Source of the DNA: Hymenopus coronatus
Lineage: Eukaryota; Arthropoda; Insecta; Mantodea; Hymenopodidae
Direction of reading: 5' to 3'
DNA length: 64,000 bases
Assembly: GCA_030762935.1 (NCBI GenBank)
Contig: CM060887.1
Coordinates: forward strand, 10,594,501 to 10,658,500
Under the pieces are notes generated by a model. That model saw nothing but the letters and a program-made list of their open reading frames with translations, did not search any database and had not been told where the DNA came from. Below are positions 10,783-21,613 of this stretch, piece by piece (the stretch's first letter is position 1; each line of letters begins with the position of its first letter). The position numbers and the translations under genes were made by a program.

Positions 10783-11528
10783 TCTTTCTCTATACGCCAT
10801 ATGTCAGAGTGTATAGAGAATGTATTGCACTCCACCAAAAATTCCATACCGAGATTTCACCGGAAATATATGTTTTAGAGTCCCCTGTATCCAAAAAAAG
10901 TATTTTCAGAAAAAGGTCCATGTGTGTGTGTGTGTGTGTGTATGTGTGTGTGTGTGTGTCCGTGTGTCTGTGTGTCTGTGAACACGGTAACTCAAAAACG
11001 AAAAGTTGGTATTTAAGTTTAGTATCTTCCAGGGATGCGACACGAAGATTTTTAGAAACATCCCCCCACCCCCAACTACCCTTTACATGGAACTTTTATC
11101 GAAAATTTTGATTTTTTCAAAAATGGCTGTAACGATTTTGATTAAAATGTCATATATTAAAGATATTTACCTGACAAATAAAATGTATATTTTGAATTTT
11201 CTGGGAATAGCCTCTGAAGACTAATTTATTCTGGAGGAATTTTACGGAATTTTGCATAACTGCTAAACCGTAAGAGATGAACAAAAACTTACCACACAAC
11301 ACATGTAGAGCACTTTAAAACACACAATTTATGTTATATACATTTTTTTCGTGCAGTTGATTGTTTTTGGTTTCAGCTATAAAATGCATACCTTTCTCAT
11401 ACAGGACTTTGTGAACTCGTGTCCATACAAACAAAGGAACATCAGTCACATAGCAACCAGCTTTTGACCATCACTTTAACCTATGGTACTCCCTTATTTC
11501 GCTTCTACTTACAAGGGAGCAAGTAATA
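10783..11528 (-). repeat. Family A copy 11, head truncated
   Basis: The copy begins at the tail hairpin (TCTTTCTCTATACGCCATATG), has a (TG)n at 10919-10960, and ends in the CTTACAAGGGAGCAAGTAAT block near the head. The frame at 10743-11111 is built from the TG tract and is not a gene. Confidence 0.8.
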
Positions 11529-11529
11529 T

Positions 11530-11917
11530 TGACTTTTGTATAATTAGTAAACCGTAAGAAATAGACAAAAACTTGCTGCAAAAAAATGTAGATCACGATA
11601 AAATAGATCGTTTATGTCATGTACTTTTTTTGTGAAGTTGGTCGTTTTTGAGGTATTCTTTCTTATTGGTTTCAGCTTTAAAAAAAAAAAAAAAAAACTC
11701 CTGAACAAAGAAACTTCAGTCACGTAGCAAACAGCTTTTGACTATCACTTTAACCTATGGTACTCCCTTATTTCGCTTCTACTCACAAGGAGCAAGTAAT
11801 AAGACTATTCTGCTATTTTTTTCTCTCGATTAGCATTAAGTAAATAAAAGAATAAGCTTTTTAACAATAATTTGTTGCAGAGAGGTAGAGAAAGCCATGT
11901 GAATGGAAGACATCAGA
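11530..11917 (-). repeat. Family A copy 12, head half
   Basis: It starts inside the unit at AATTAGTAAACCGTAAG and runs to CATGTGAATGGAAGACATCAGA. It directly continues copy 11, so the pair holds the head half one and a half times, as expected from recombination between copies. Confidence 0.8.
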
Positions 11918-11924
11918 TTTTTAT

Positions 11925-12300
11925 CTTTGCAGGAATCCACATATGAATATTTTTACAATGAGGATTTTGTAGAACCCCACAGAAGCGGATCGGTTCTATT
12001 GGTATAACTTAATTGAAGGAATGCCAGTAATTTGCAGTATGTGGCTGCGCAAATGTAGATCGCAGCGAACGCCATCTGGAGGCTAATCGACAGTCATAAA
12101 GATAGCATCATGCTGCTGGGACATAGTGTGAAACCGCAGGGGGGTATTCCCTACAGTTCGCAAGACTAAAAAAATGTAATAATTTCAGGTGCACTTTGCC
12201 CGCTACCATCTGTTGGCAAACCAGAGGCCATCAGCGACTGTTTCACATTTTGTATCACCGCACCTAACACAAGATATTCTCCATTGTGTTTGTTCCTCCA
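11925..12300. other. Low-copy sequence upstream of LINE-1 fragment
   Basis: No recognised feature. A CGCCATCTGGAGG-like block lies near 12070. It may include eroded LINE sequence, but I cannot align a reading frame. Confidence 0.4.
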
Positions 12301-12315
12301 TGGAAAGGAATGTGT

Positions 12316-13012
12316 ATCACTTTCACGCCTAAACTCTCAATACACCTTGCAAAGACAAAAACAATTAAATTTATAGCTACTCGCTCACCACAAACGCACA
12401 TAGAAATAGGAATTAATGATACATTGTTATAACAGCTAAATGAAGTCAAATTTCTTGGGCTTCAGGTAGATAAGCATTTGGACTGGAAGTCACATATTAG
12501 CTACATCACACCTAAACTTAGCTCAGCATGTTATGCTCTCCGTGCACTGGTTAAATTTCACTCAATCGATACACTTAAGTTGCTGTATTTTGCCTACTTT
12601 AACTCCATCATCGAGTATGGAATAATATTCTGGGGTAATTCAGTAGATAGTAAATGCATATTCCGGATACAGAAGAAAGCTATACGCATAATCTGTAATA
12701 CTTATAGCAAACAGTCATGTAAAGAACTATTCCAAAAATTGGGCATCCTCACCTTACCTTGTGTTTATATATTATCCATTTTAAAATTCTACGCAGTTAT
12801 TCGACATGGAAATTCATAACATTAATACTAGACAAAAGGGATTGATTCATCGTTCCAATGCCAATCTTCGTTGCTTTCAGAAAGGAGTATGTTATGAAAC
12901 AATCAAGATATTTAATGCTCTCCCCAGTAATCTCAAAGAAAATGTAGGGAATTTCAGGACTTTTAAGGCCTCTCTTAAGGAGTACCTTTACAATAAATCA
13001 TTTTACCTGTAG
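12316..13012 (+). pseudogene. Reverse transcriptase C-terminal region, decayed
   Basis: The frame reads LAKTKTIKFI, a GINDTLL...QLNEVKFLGL block, then VDKHLDWKSHISYI. This 'K(T)K...KFLG(L/I)..D..L.W..HI' order is typical of the thumb region after the RT palm in jockey-like and related non-LTR elements. A stop codon (TAA, 12430-12432) interrupts it. The frame continues to about 12810 (LLYFAYFNSIIEYGIIFWGN, FRIQKKAIRI). It then shifts by one base to a second frame that ends at 13012 (HNINTRQKGLIH, LRCFQKGVCYETIKIFNALP). Together they give the usual C-terminus of these RTs. The catalytic YADD box is upstream and missing. Confidence 0.8.
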
Positions 13013-13546
13013 GTGAATATTTAAGTGACAAATCTGTCTGACAATTTATAAATATTACAATGCATTGCATTTTGTGTATATTAGTGTGTGTGTTTTATAT
13101 TAAAATTAAACTGATTTATACTTTGACTTGTACGAATGTGTCAAATGAATTTTTTTAGTATTTAGAAATGACACAAGTTCTGTAAAGCCTGATGTTTTGA
13201 TATTTTACACTCTAGTACATAATTGTAAATCTTTGCATTGGAAATTCTATAACATATTTGTAAATATGTATTGTAATTTGTTGACATTTATGAAGAGCAC
13301 ATAATACAATAATCATGTTTTAGTTTATATAATTACTACTAGTAACTATTATATGGATACTTTGAAAACTATCATCTGGCATAACATTAGTTTTACATAT
13401 AATGAAATTATATTTATTTATTTATACACTTTAACACTATATTTTGATACTCTATGTTTTTATGTGCTTGCAAAAAAATATTCTGTTGTTTTTGTAACCT
13501 ATGCTTTTAGCACTAGAGCTTTATACATTTTTTTTCATAGTATATA

Positions 13547-13549
<3 letters not shown>

Positions 13550-13607
<58 letters not shown>
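13550..13607. repeat. (TA)n microsatellite
   Basis: A pure TA run of about 28 units followed by a short CA run, within the LINE 3' UTR. Confidence 0.95.
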
Positions 13608-13614
<7 letters not shown>

Positions 13615-13776
13615 TGTATATGCCTTGACAAGTTTTATGTTCAGTGGCTTTCTGGCCTAAACGAACCAACAGAATGCTTTGCAATCTAATCTAATCTTAT
13701 AATCTGTTGCTTTGAGTACAGTAGAACCCCGGTAAATCGAGCTAATTGGGGCTGAGGCAACCCAGAATTATAAAAA

Positions 13777-14003
13777 TCTGATGTTGTCCATCCACATACC
13801 TTTCTCTTACTGTTCCATATACAAAATTTTCTTACAAAATATTGTTCTTTCATCTACGTCATGCTAATCCAAATAACAGCAGAATTGGTCTTGTTACCTG
13901 ATTCTTTGTAATTTTTTGTCCATTTCTTACGGTTCAGCAGTTATGCAAAATTCAGTAAAATTGACCCAGAATAAAGTAGTCGATAGTACGTGGTAGAGAG
14001 TGT
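13777..14003 (+). repeat. Family A copy 13, internally deleted
   Basis: The head (TCTGATGTTGTCCATCCACAT) and a subtype-B like neighbouring block jump to TTTTTGTCCATTTCTTACGG and then straight to the tail GTAGTCGATAGTACGTGGTAGAG. The roughly 230-bp copy keeps both ends. Confidence 0.7.
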
Positions 14004-14071
14004 AAAACATGAGTCAATTAGTAGAATAACCTTTTGTAAGAATAATTTTGAGAACATAGAGTATAACAAAA

Positions 14072-14933
14072 TCTGATGCGTTCCATTCACATGACTTTCT
14101 CTACATCTCTGCAACAAATTGGTTTTAAAAAGCTTATGCTTCTATTTACTTCATGCTAATCGAGAAAAAAATGACAGAAATAGTCTTATTGTTTGCTTCC
14201 TTGTAAGTAGAAGCGAAATAAGGGAGTATGATAGGTTAAAGACTGACAGACAAAAGCTGGTTGATATGTCACTGAAATTCCTTTGTTTGTATGGACAGGA
14301 GTTGACAAAGTATGAGAAAAGAATAAGTTTTTCAAAGTTGAAACCAAAAAACAAGGAATATCTAAAAAAACTATCAACTCCACGAAAAAAAAAGAAGATG
14401 TATATAACATAAATTGTGTGTTTTAAAGTGCTCTACATTTTTTGTGTGGTAAGTTTTTGTCCATCTCTTACGGTTCAGCAGTTATGCAAAATTCCGTAAA
14501 ATTCATCCAGAATAAAATAGTCTTCACAGGCTATTCCCAAAAAATTCAAGATATACATTTTATTTGTCATGTAAATATCTTAAATATACGATATTTCAAT
14601 CAAAATCGTTTAAGCCACATTTACGAAAATCAAAATTTTCGAAAAGGGTAATTGGGGGTTTGGGATTTTCTTGAAAATCATCGTGTCGCATCCTTGGAAG
14701 ATACTAAACTTAAATAACAAGATAGGTATTTAACGGACTTTTCGTTTTTGAGCTATGCTGTCCACAGACACATACAGACACACACAGACACACGAACCTT
14801 TTTCTAAAATGTTTTTTTTATTCAGGAGTACCCAAAACATGTATTTCCGGTGAAATCTCGGTATCGAATTTTTGGGTGGAGTGCAATACCTTTTCTATAC
14901 ACTATGTACATAGTAAGTACATGTAGAGAAAGT
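14072..14933 (+). repeat. Family A copy 14, full length
   Basis: About 862 bp, from TCTGATGCGTTCCATTCACA to a slightly expanded hairpin and TGTAGAGAAAGT. The frame at 14119-14412 is one of several chance frames that the AT-rich unit keeps. Confidence 0.9.
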
Positions 14934-14939
14934 AGAAGT

Positions 14940-15685
14940 CATGTGATGTAACACAAGAAATGCTTATTATTATTTAATACAAACTGCAATATTAGTGTCT
15001 GTAATGGTGAAATAAATGCACGTGTGTTTGACTCAAAGAAAGCAGATATATTTCTCCTCTTTGAATTATTAGACGTCACAAGTTAAAAGGCTGCACATCT
15101 TATCTCCGTTTCTCGAACACAATAAAGAACTATGGCCTTGTTGCACTCAGGCAAAAATCTATATCAATTACGATCGCCTTTTCCATTTCCTGCAACAACT
15201 TTCCCATTTCTTATTTATATGTGGCTTGCACCAAATTGAATGAATATCAGCAACTAATTCCGCACACAACAAAGGAGACAATAAAACAGAGCAAAAGTTT
15301 CCGTCCCCTTGCCAAGACTAGAGACGACATTTTCGTTTTGTGCTTGGCAGTCAAGACCCAAGAAGAAGTTTTCCAAACACAGAAGAAGTAATAATAAAAG
15401 AAGTGCTGTTTCAATACGACGTCGACTCCTTTTCTCAGAAATGAAATGTGACTCCCAGATACAACTTGACATATCAGGTCCGTCTTGGACTTAAGCACAC
15501 AAAAGATCTTGCAGACGCTCTGATCGATTGGAAACGAAGATGAATCTGGTCGCATTGCGACATCAAGGTCGTACCTTGACGCAGGATTTAATGCTAAGTA
15601 AATCAAGTCAAGAGAAATTGGAACAATACCACCCTGAAATAATGTTATAATATAATATAACATATTGTTTCGCAATGTAAACCAA
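14940..15685. other. Low-copy sequence, no gene recognised
   Basis: The minus frame at 15247-15699 (150 codons) is one of the longest in the window, but it has low-complexity F/Y/L runs, no domain I recognise, and ends inside the neighbouring repeat. I do not call it a gene. Confidence 0.5.
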
Positions 15686-15687
15686 AG

Positions 15688-16496
15688 AATTGCACTCAAA
15701 AATTTGATACCGAGATTTCACCGGAAATAGAAGTTTTAAGACCCCCTGAATAAAAGAAAAAGGCATTTTTAGAAACATGTCCGTATGTGTGTCTGTCTGT
15801 GTGCATGTGTGTGAGAGAGAGTCTGTGGGCAGCATAGCTCAAAATCGAAAAGCCCATTGAATACCAAACTTGGTATTTAAGTATGGTATCTTCCGAGGAT
15901 ACGACACGAAGATTTTTAAGAAAATCCCCCTACCCCGAATTACCCTTTACATGGAACTTTTTTCGAAATTTTTGATTTTCTCAAAAATAGCTCTAACGAT
16001 TTTGATTAAAAATAACATATCTAAGATATTTACCTGATAAGTAAAATATATATCTTGAATTTTCTGGGAATAGCCTCTGAAGACTACTTTATTCTGGATG
16101 AATTTTGCGGAATTTTGCATATCCGCTAAACCGTAAGAGATGGACAAAAACTTACCAAACAGAAAATGTAGATCACATTAAAATACATAATTTATGTTAC
16201 ATTCATTTTTTGTGGAATTGGTCGTTTTTAAGATATTCCATGTTTTGAGTTTCAGCTTTGAAAAACTTATACTTTTCTCATGCAGGGATTTGTTAATTCG
16301 TGTTCATACAAACAAAGGAACTTTTTGACTTCACTTTAACCTATGGTACTCCCTTATTTCGCTTCTACTTTCAAGGAAGCAAGTAATAAGACTATTTCTG
16401 CTAATTGTTTCTGGATTAGTAAATAGAAGCATACGCTTTTTAACAATAATTTGTTGGAGAGATGTAGAGAAAGTCATGTGAATGAAATACATCAAA
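15688..16496 (-). repeat. Family A copy 15, hairpin lost
   Basis: It starts at TTGCACTCAAAAATTTGATACC just inside the tail hairpin, and runs through all other blocks to AGTCATGTGAATGAAATACATC. Confidence 0.85.
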
Positions 16497-16594
16497 TATT
16501 TTTCTTGTTTTAATATAAAGAAACCTGTCCTCAAACTTAGTAAAAGTATTTTTGAATCACTCTGCGTATCCAATGTGCATGTAACAGATAGTGT

Positions 16595-16655
<61 letters not shown>

Positions 16656-16888
16656 CGAGAGACTAGGCCGGTAAAAGGGATGGATCACCCGATTTGTGTC
16701 ACGTCGCATCAGTTTCGTTCTCGACGGATGCACAAGCGGGCGAAGAGAACACCTTGTTAGAGGCTTAATGGTTTGTCATCCAATTTCGACACACACGTCA
16801 TCAGCAGCAGAGATATAACCATACTACTCCTCTGTATTGGTTATTTTATTTACAAGATATATCCACAACGAAACATAATATTGTGTAA
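16497..16888. other. Low-copy sequence with GA tract
   Basis: It holds a (GA)n run and a less AT-rich part around 16660-16790. No gene is recognised. Confidence 0.5.
16595..16660. repeat. (GA)n microsatellite
   Basis: An interrupted GA run of about 30 units. The frame at 16482-16760 translates it as RERERE and is an artefact. Confidence 0.9.
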
Positions 16889-17119
16889 TACAGGATGATG
16901 TATATAGAGCTGACACATTTCTTTCATTAATTGTTTCAAAACGTGTTATGCTAGCGACAACTTATTATACCTAAATTGTAGAGGCATTTTGGGAGATTAT
17001 TAACCTCTATAGCAAATGTTGAAAATGTTCTCCATTCTGCATAAGGCACAACTCAACACGTCGTACTGGCCACTCGTTGGAGGACTCTGTTTTCAATAGC
17101 TTGACTCTCCTTTGTGATG

Positions 17120-17763
17120 GTTTTTTTTTTTTTTTTTTTTTTTTTTTTGCAATATAATTTATTTTGGGTCGCTTTAACAGCATGGTCATATCGCAACCTT
17201 ACAAATTGTACATAAAATAGTTATTTGCACATTGGTAAAATGGTTATATTTATACTTTACAATAATTCAAAAGGTTTACACTGTCTTATAAATATGTTTG
17301 TCTTTTTGATTGTCTGCTGGTTATGTAGAGCACTTGGTAAGTCACTGAAGCCGGCCTGAAGTCTCTGTTTGTCGTATCTCGGACACTGCAGCAGGACAGT
17401 AAGTGGTGTGTTGCAGGTCTCACATTTTGATTCTGGGTCTTTATTAATGATAAAGGAATGTGTCAGTTTGCAGTATCCAATTCTAAGGCGGGTAATTAAT
17501 GTTTGCTCACGACATTCTAATTTTCGGAGGCGTTCGAAGAAATTGGTTGCTCGGGCATCATGCAGTTTGCTGTGGGAGGTTGACCATGTCGTTTTCCAGT
17601 TTTCTATAAACAGCTGTTTGGTGTATCTAATGACGTCTTGATGTGTAGAAGTTATTCTGTGGTCACTGACAGGATATCGGGTGGCTTCCTTTGCAGCTTT
17701 ATCGGCGTTTTCATTTCCATCGATATTTGCATGTGCCGTTACCCAAGTGAGGATGATGTGCTG
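17120..17763 (-). mobile_element. 5'-truncated non-LTR retrotransposon nested in mariner
   Basis: A 644-bp insertion with its 3' poly(A) reading as poly(T) at 17121-17148. TTGTGATG flanks both sides (17112-17119 and 17764-17771). The related element at 48371-49028 has the unbroken sequence CTTTGTGATGTTGTGC, so it is the empty site. This gives insertion point, direction and duplication by direct reading. Confidence 0.9.
17257..17763 (-). pseudogene. Non-LTR ORF2 C-terminus: RNase H end plus zinc-knuckle-like tail
   Basis: A minus-strand frame of 168 codons is open to a TAA at 17257-17259. It has no methionine near its start because it is 5'-truncated. It opens LTWVTAHANIDGNENADKAA, which is the last RNase H motif of jockey/I-type elements (W.P/T.H..I.GNE.AD.AA). 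It continues through FIENWKTTWS, LECREQTLITRLRIGYCKLT, and CETCNTPLTVLLQCPRYDKQ, a Cys-rich C-terminal segment. It then ends CKPFELL. No stop or frameshift interrupts it, so the insertion looks young compared with its host. Confidence 0.85.
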
Positions 17764-18121
17764 TTGTGATGTTGTGCTTCAGATTGTACAATGTCTGGGG
17801 ACGTGTGGCGTAAACCCTGTCTTTTAAGTAACCCCATAGAAAGAAGTCCGGTGTTGTCAAATCCGTAGATCTCGGGGGCCACAGGTTCCTGGAAAGTATC
17901 CGGTCGTCAAAGAAACTTACAATTAGGTTCATGAATTCATTTGATATCCTTGACTCAGCTCAACATCGCACTGCATTTTCACACATAAATGTCTGCGTAT
18001 TTAGTGACAAGGAAATGAAACTCATTCTGCTTAATTTGGTGCTAAAATTGGGTCATTGAATGAATTTCCAACGGAACAATTAAAGAAAAAAATGTGTCAG
18101 TTCTACATAAATCACTCTGTA

Positions 18122-18322
18122 TTATTCTAGCAAGTTCTTAGAGAATCCAAGAAATTACAATCGTAGCATCGAAAACAAAGTTTGTATTTAGTATTACTAG
18201 ATGGTTAGTATTTTGTTTGTATTTTAGTATTACTAGATGGCAGTTAACGTTTCAGCTATATCAATCAAGTGGTTTCCTTGCCATAGGCGATTGAATTAAC
18301 AATCTTGTGCTTATTTACAAAA
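18122..18322. other. Low-copy sequence with a short tandem duplication
   Basis: GTATTACTAGATGG occurs at about 18192-18205 and again at 18228-18241 within a 38-bp direct duplication. Nothing else is recognised. Confidence 0.6.
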
Positions 18323-18323
18323 A

Positions 18324-19010
18324 TCTGATGCGTTCCATTCACATGACTGTCTACTTCTGTGTAACAAATTATTGTTAATAAGCTTATTCTTCTATTTGCT
18401 TCAGGCTAATCGAGAAAAAATAGCAGAAAGTCTTATTACTTGCTTCCTTGTAAGTAGAAGCCATATATGGGAGTACCATAGATTAAAATGAAGTCAAAAG
18501 CTGGTTACTATGTGACTGAAGTTCCCTTGTTTGTATGGACACGAGTTGGCAAATTCCTGTATGAGAAAAGTATAAGCTTTTCAAAGCTGAAACTAAAAAC
18601 AAGGAATATCTAAAAAACGATTAACTCCACGAAAAAAAAAATGTATATAACATTGTGTGTTTTAAAGTGTTCTACATTTTTAGTGTGGTAAGTTTTTGTC
18701 CATGCGGTTTAGCAGTTATGCAAAATTCCGTAAAATTGATCCAGAATGAAGTAGTCTTCAGAGGCTATTCCCAAAAAAATTCAAGATATGCATTTTATTT
18801 GACGCTTAAATATCTTTAATATACGATATTTTAATCAAAATCATTAGAGCCATTTTTAAGAAAATCAAAATTTTCGAAAAAATGTTCCAAGTAAAGAGTA
18901 ATTAGGTGTGGGGTGATTTTCTTGAAAATATTCGTGTCCCATCCTTGGAAGATACCAAACAAATACCAAGTTTGGTATTCAACAGTCTTTTAGATTTTGA
19001 GCTATTTTGA

Positions 19011-19053
<43 letters not shown>

Positions 19054-19189
19054 CCTTTTCTGAACATGCCTTTTTTTGGATTCAAAAGGACCCTAAACAT
19101 GTATTTCCGGTGAAATTTCGGTATCGATTTTTTGGGTGCATTACAATACCTTCTCTCTATACTATGTACATAGGACGTATAGAGAAAGT
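18324..19189 (+). repeat. Family A copy 16, full length
   Basis: It runs from TCTGATGCGTTCCATTCACA to a shortened hairpin and CGTATAGAGAAAGT, about 866 bp. A (CA)n at 19013-19050 sits at the standard site. Confidence 0.9.
19013..19050. repeat. (CA)n microsatellite within family A
   Basis: A pure CA run of about 19 units. The opposite-strand copy 17 has its own TG run at 19219-19242. Confidence 0.95.
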
Positions 19190-19194
19190 AAAAA

Positions 19195-19901
19195 GCATTT
19201 TCAGAAAAAAGGTCCGTATGTGTGTGTGTGTGTGTGTGTGTGTCTGTGAACACGATAACTCAAAAACGAAAAGTCGGTAAAATACCAAACTTGGAATTTA
19301 AGTTCAGTATCTTCCAGGGATGCAACACGAAGATTTTGAGAAAAATCCCCCCACACCAAACTGCCCTTTACATGAAACTTTTTTCGATAATTTTGATTTT
19401 CTCAAAAATGGCTCAAACGATTTTACTTGAAATATCGTATATTAAAGATATTTAAGCGTCAAATAAAATGCATATCTTGAATTTTTTTGGGAATAGCCTC
19501 TGAAGACTACTTTATTCTGGATGATTTTTACTGAATTTTGCATAACTGCTAAACCGTAAGAGATGGATAAAAACTTATCCTAGAGAAAATGTAGAGCACA
19601 TTAAAACTAACAATTTATGTTATATATTTTTTTTTCGTGGAGTTGATCGATTTTAAGATACCACTTGTTTTTGGTTTCAGCTCTGAAAAAGTTATACTTT
19701 TCTCATACAGGTGTGAACTCCTGTCCATACAAACAAAGGAACTTCAGTCACATACCAACCAGCTTTTGTCTATCACCTTTAACCCCTCCCTTATTTTGTT
19801 TCTACTTACAAGGAAGCAAGCAAATAGAAGCCTAAGCTTTTTAACAATATTTTTTTTTTTTGCAGAGTGTAGAGAAAGTCATGTGAATGGAACACATCAG
19901 A
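19195..19901 (-). repeat. Family A copy 17, tail missing, back to back with copy 16
   Basis: It begins inside the unit at GCATTTTCAGAAAAAAGGTCC, directly after the AAAAA of copy 16, and ends AACACATCAG. The break is at the A-run next to the TTTTCAG block, the same place where copies 58, 59 and 69 are broken. Confidence 0.85.
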
Positions 19902-19904
19902 TTT

Positions 19905-20125
19905 TTGCATATACTATTTTATTTTATAGTATTCCTAAGCGTATTTGGAAAGTATGTACCATTTCGTTCTACCGTCACCGCAACGCTAGTGTCCCAACTC
20001 CACGCATGCTCACTCGTGTCTGATTCATTGTCCACTGACGCCATTTCAACCGGATCGAGTTGCATTTATAGTTTTTAAAGATCCTTCAAACTGTTTAAAA
20101 CAATATCTGATTTCGCTGGTTGTGA
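19905..20125. other. Low-copy sequence
   Basis: A short, less AT-rich spacer. The frames here are short and unrecognised. Confidence 0.5.
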
Positions 20126-20127
20126 AG

Positions 20128-20202
20128 TGCGTTCCATATTATTTTGAATACAGTGCCATCTCTGCCTACTATGTACATTTTACATACGCGCTAGAGAAAA
20201 TA
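20128..20202 (+). repeat. Family A copy 18, tail stub
   Basis: Only the tail remains: CTGCCTACTATGTACATTTT and ACATACGCGCTAGAGAAAAT. Its downstream flank is repeated at 21614-21835. Confidence 0.7.
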
Positions 20203-20425
20203 AAAAGAGAATTTTTAAATGTATTTCTTACCTCAGCCGATATCACTTCGTAAGTAACGAAAACCTTGGCTATTATTATCAGCGGTGCAAACTTAACCTC
20301 ACATCGCACGCTTTGTATTGCGATGATATATTCACATTTCAGTTTTATTTAACACATTTACTTGTTAACACATTGATAACTAAGTTGAGATAATAGGAAC
20401 CTTGCGTATGGGAGCCAGAAAAAGT
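20203..20425 (+). repeat. Flanking segment, first copy of a direct duplication
   Basis: About 220 bp after a family A tail. TTTTTAAATGTATTTCTTAC, GCACGCTTTGTATTGC and ATATTCACATTTCAGTTTT all recur in the same order at 21620-21830. The two copies differ at many positions. Confidence 0.8.
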
Positions 20426-20435
20426 TACCTAAAAA

Positions 20436-21196
20436 TCTGAGGTGTCCATTCTCATGACTTTCCATACGCTATTCAAGATAAACATTAGCAGAAATTGTCT
20501 TATTACTTGCTTCCTTATAAGTAGACGGGACACTAGGCTAAATCGATAGACAAATATTTTAAAAGCTGCTCCTATGTGAAACAACTGAAGTTCGATTCTC
20601 TTTGCTTGCTAGGAGTAAACAAAAGAGAGACGTTAAGGAATATGACTTCCCGTTTGAGAAAAGTTTTAAGTAGTTTAAAACTATACCAATAACACGGATT
20701 ATCTCGGAAACGTTAACTCTACAAAACAATCTATATGACATAAATTGCGTGTTTTAACAATATATATTTATTTTGTGAGGGAAATATTCGTCTATCTCTT
20801 ACGGTTTATCAGTTAGCATCCAGAATAACGAGGTCTTCAGAAGCTATACCCAAAAAATTCATTTTATTTGTGATCAAAATAGCTGTAATATACAAAGCGT
20901 GATAGCTATTTCTGAGAAAAACATTTTCAAAAAGTTGTCCATTTAAAGGGCAGTTGAGGGAGATATTTAACTTAAATACCAAGGTCGGTAATTAGCGAAC
21001 TTTTCATTTTAGTTATGCTGTCCAAAGACAGACAGACAAGACACACACACACAGACAGACAGACACTGACCTTTTTCTACAATTTTTTTTATTCAGCGTG
21101 TCTGAAAACATACATTTCCGGTGAAATCTTGGTATCGAATTTTTAGATGGAATACAATACCTTCTCTACCTACTATGTACATATGCGCTAGAGAAT
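20436..21196 (+). repeat. Family A copy 19, subtype B-like
   Basis: From TCTGAGGTGTCCATTCTCAT to ACTATGTACATATGCGCTAGAG, where SINE-1 abuts. It has an ACACAGACAGACAGACA tract in place of pure CA. Confidence 0.8.
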
Positions 21197-21473
21197 GTCG
21201 CCCTCCGTGGTGTAATGTTTCCATGCCAACTTCATTTACCCAAGGTCGCGGGTTCAAACCCTGCGGAGGGCGATGGATTGCTTCGGGAGTAAAATCCTTA
21301 GCATGGCTTCCTTCGGAAGGGAAGTAAAGCCGTTGTTGTAGATTTACGGCACGTAAAAGAATCTCAAGCCTAATGGAGAGGCCTCTGAGCAAAATTAAGC
21401 GGTCTTTCACGCCCAATTTAGAATGGGACGCTGACAACCACAGCAGTTAAAGAGCGTCCATAAGTGAAACTCC
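21197..21473 (+). mobile_element. SINE-1, complete
   Basis: The tRNA-like head is GTCGCCCTCCGTGGTGTAAT with GGGTTCAAACCC as box B, followed by GGAGGGCGATGG. The body is CTTCCTTCGGAAGGGAAGT, an ACGGCACGTAAAAGAA block, TCTGAGCAAAATTAAGCGG, AGAATGGGACGCTGA, and CAGTTAAAGAGCGTCCATAA. No clear target-site duplication. Confidence 0.8.
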
Positions 21474-21488
21474 ATTTCCACTTCCACT

Positions 21489-21613
21489 TACCTTTTTATA
21501 CAATTTGTTTTACTCAGGGGGTCTGAAAAAAATTCGGTGAAATCCAATTTTTAGGTGGAATGCAATACCTTCCCTATCTACTATGTAAATTGCACATATG
21601 CGCTAGAGAAAAT
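21489..21613 (+). repeat. Family A copy 20, tail fragment
   Basis: It repeats the tail region of copy 19: CCTTTTTATACAATTTG, CAGGGGGTCTGAAAA, TTCGGTGAAATCC, and ATGCGCTAGAGAAAAT. It leads into the second copy of the duplicated flank. Confidence 0.75.

Larger units (their letters stand above)
12316..13700 (+). mobile_element. Non-LTR retrotransposon, 5'-truncated, jockey-like
   Basis: The C-terminal part of a reverse transcriptase ORF (12316-13012) is followed by an AT-rich 3' UTR with a (TA)n run (13550-13607) and a short tail of repeated AATCT units (13683-13697). A pentanucleotide tail instead of poly(A) is seen in several insect non-LTR clades. No target-site duplication was found. Confidence 0.75.
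17007..17932 (-). pseudogene. Mariner-like transposase C-terminal remnant
   Basis: The downstream part of the transposase frame (from 17932 on the minus strand) gives FFDDRILSRNLWPPRS, DLTTPDFFLWGYLKDRVYAT and NLKHNIT. It is then broken by the LINE. The C-terminus resumes at 17111-17007 with RRVELCLMQNGEHFQHLL and a stop. The roughly 32-bp block encoding the QQDGATFH region, present in the copy at 48483-48840, is deleted here near 17936-17945, so one catalytic aspartate is missing. This copy cannot encode an active enzyme. Confidence 0.75.
16891..18119 (-). mobile_element. Mariner-like element with nested LINE
   Basis: The ends are inverted repeats. The left begins CAGGATGATGTATATAGAGC then TGACACATTTCTTT; the right, reverse-complemented, begins CAGAGTGATTTATGTAGAAC then TGACACATTT. 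TA lies immediately outside on both sides (16889-16890 and 18120-18121), the Tc1/mariner target. Without the nested LINE (17120-17763) the element is about 577 bp, an internally deleted derivative. It shares its body with 48371-49028. Confidence 0.85.

Noticed and set aside
15247..15699. 150-codon minus frame as a membrane protein
   Set aside because: Hydrophobic runs come from AT-rich DNA, no start context or exon structure is visible, and it runs into a family A copy.
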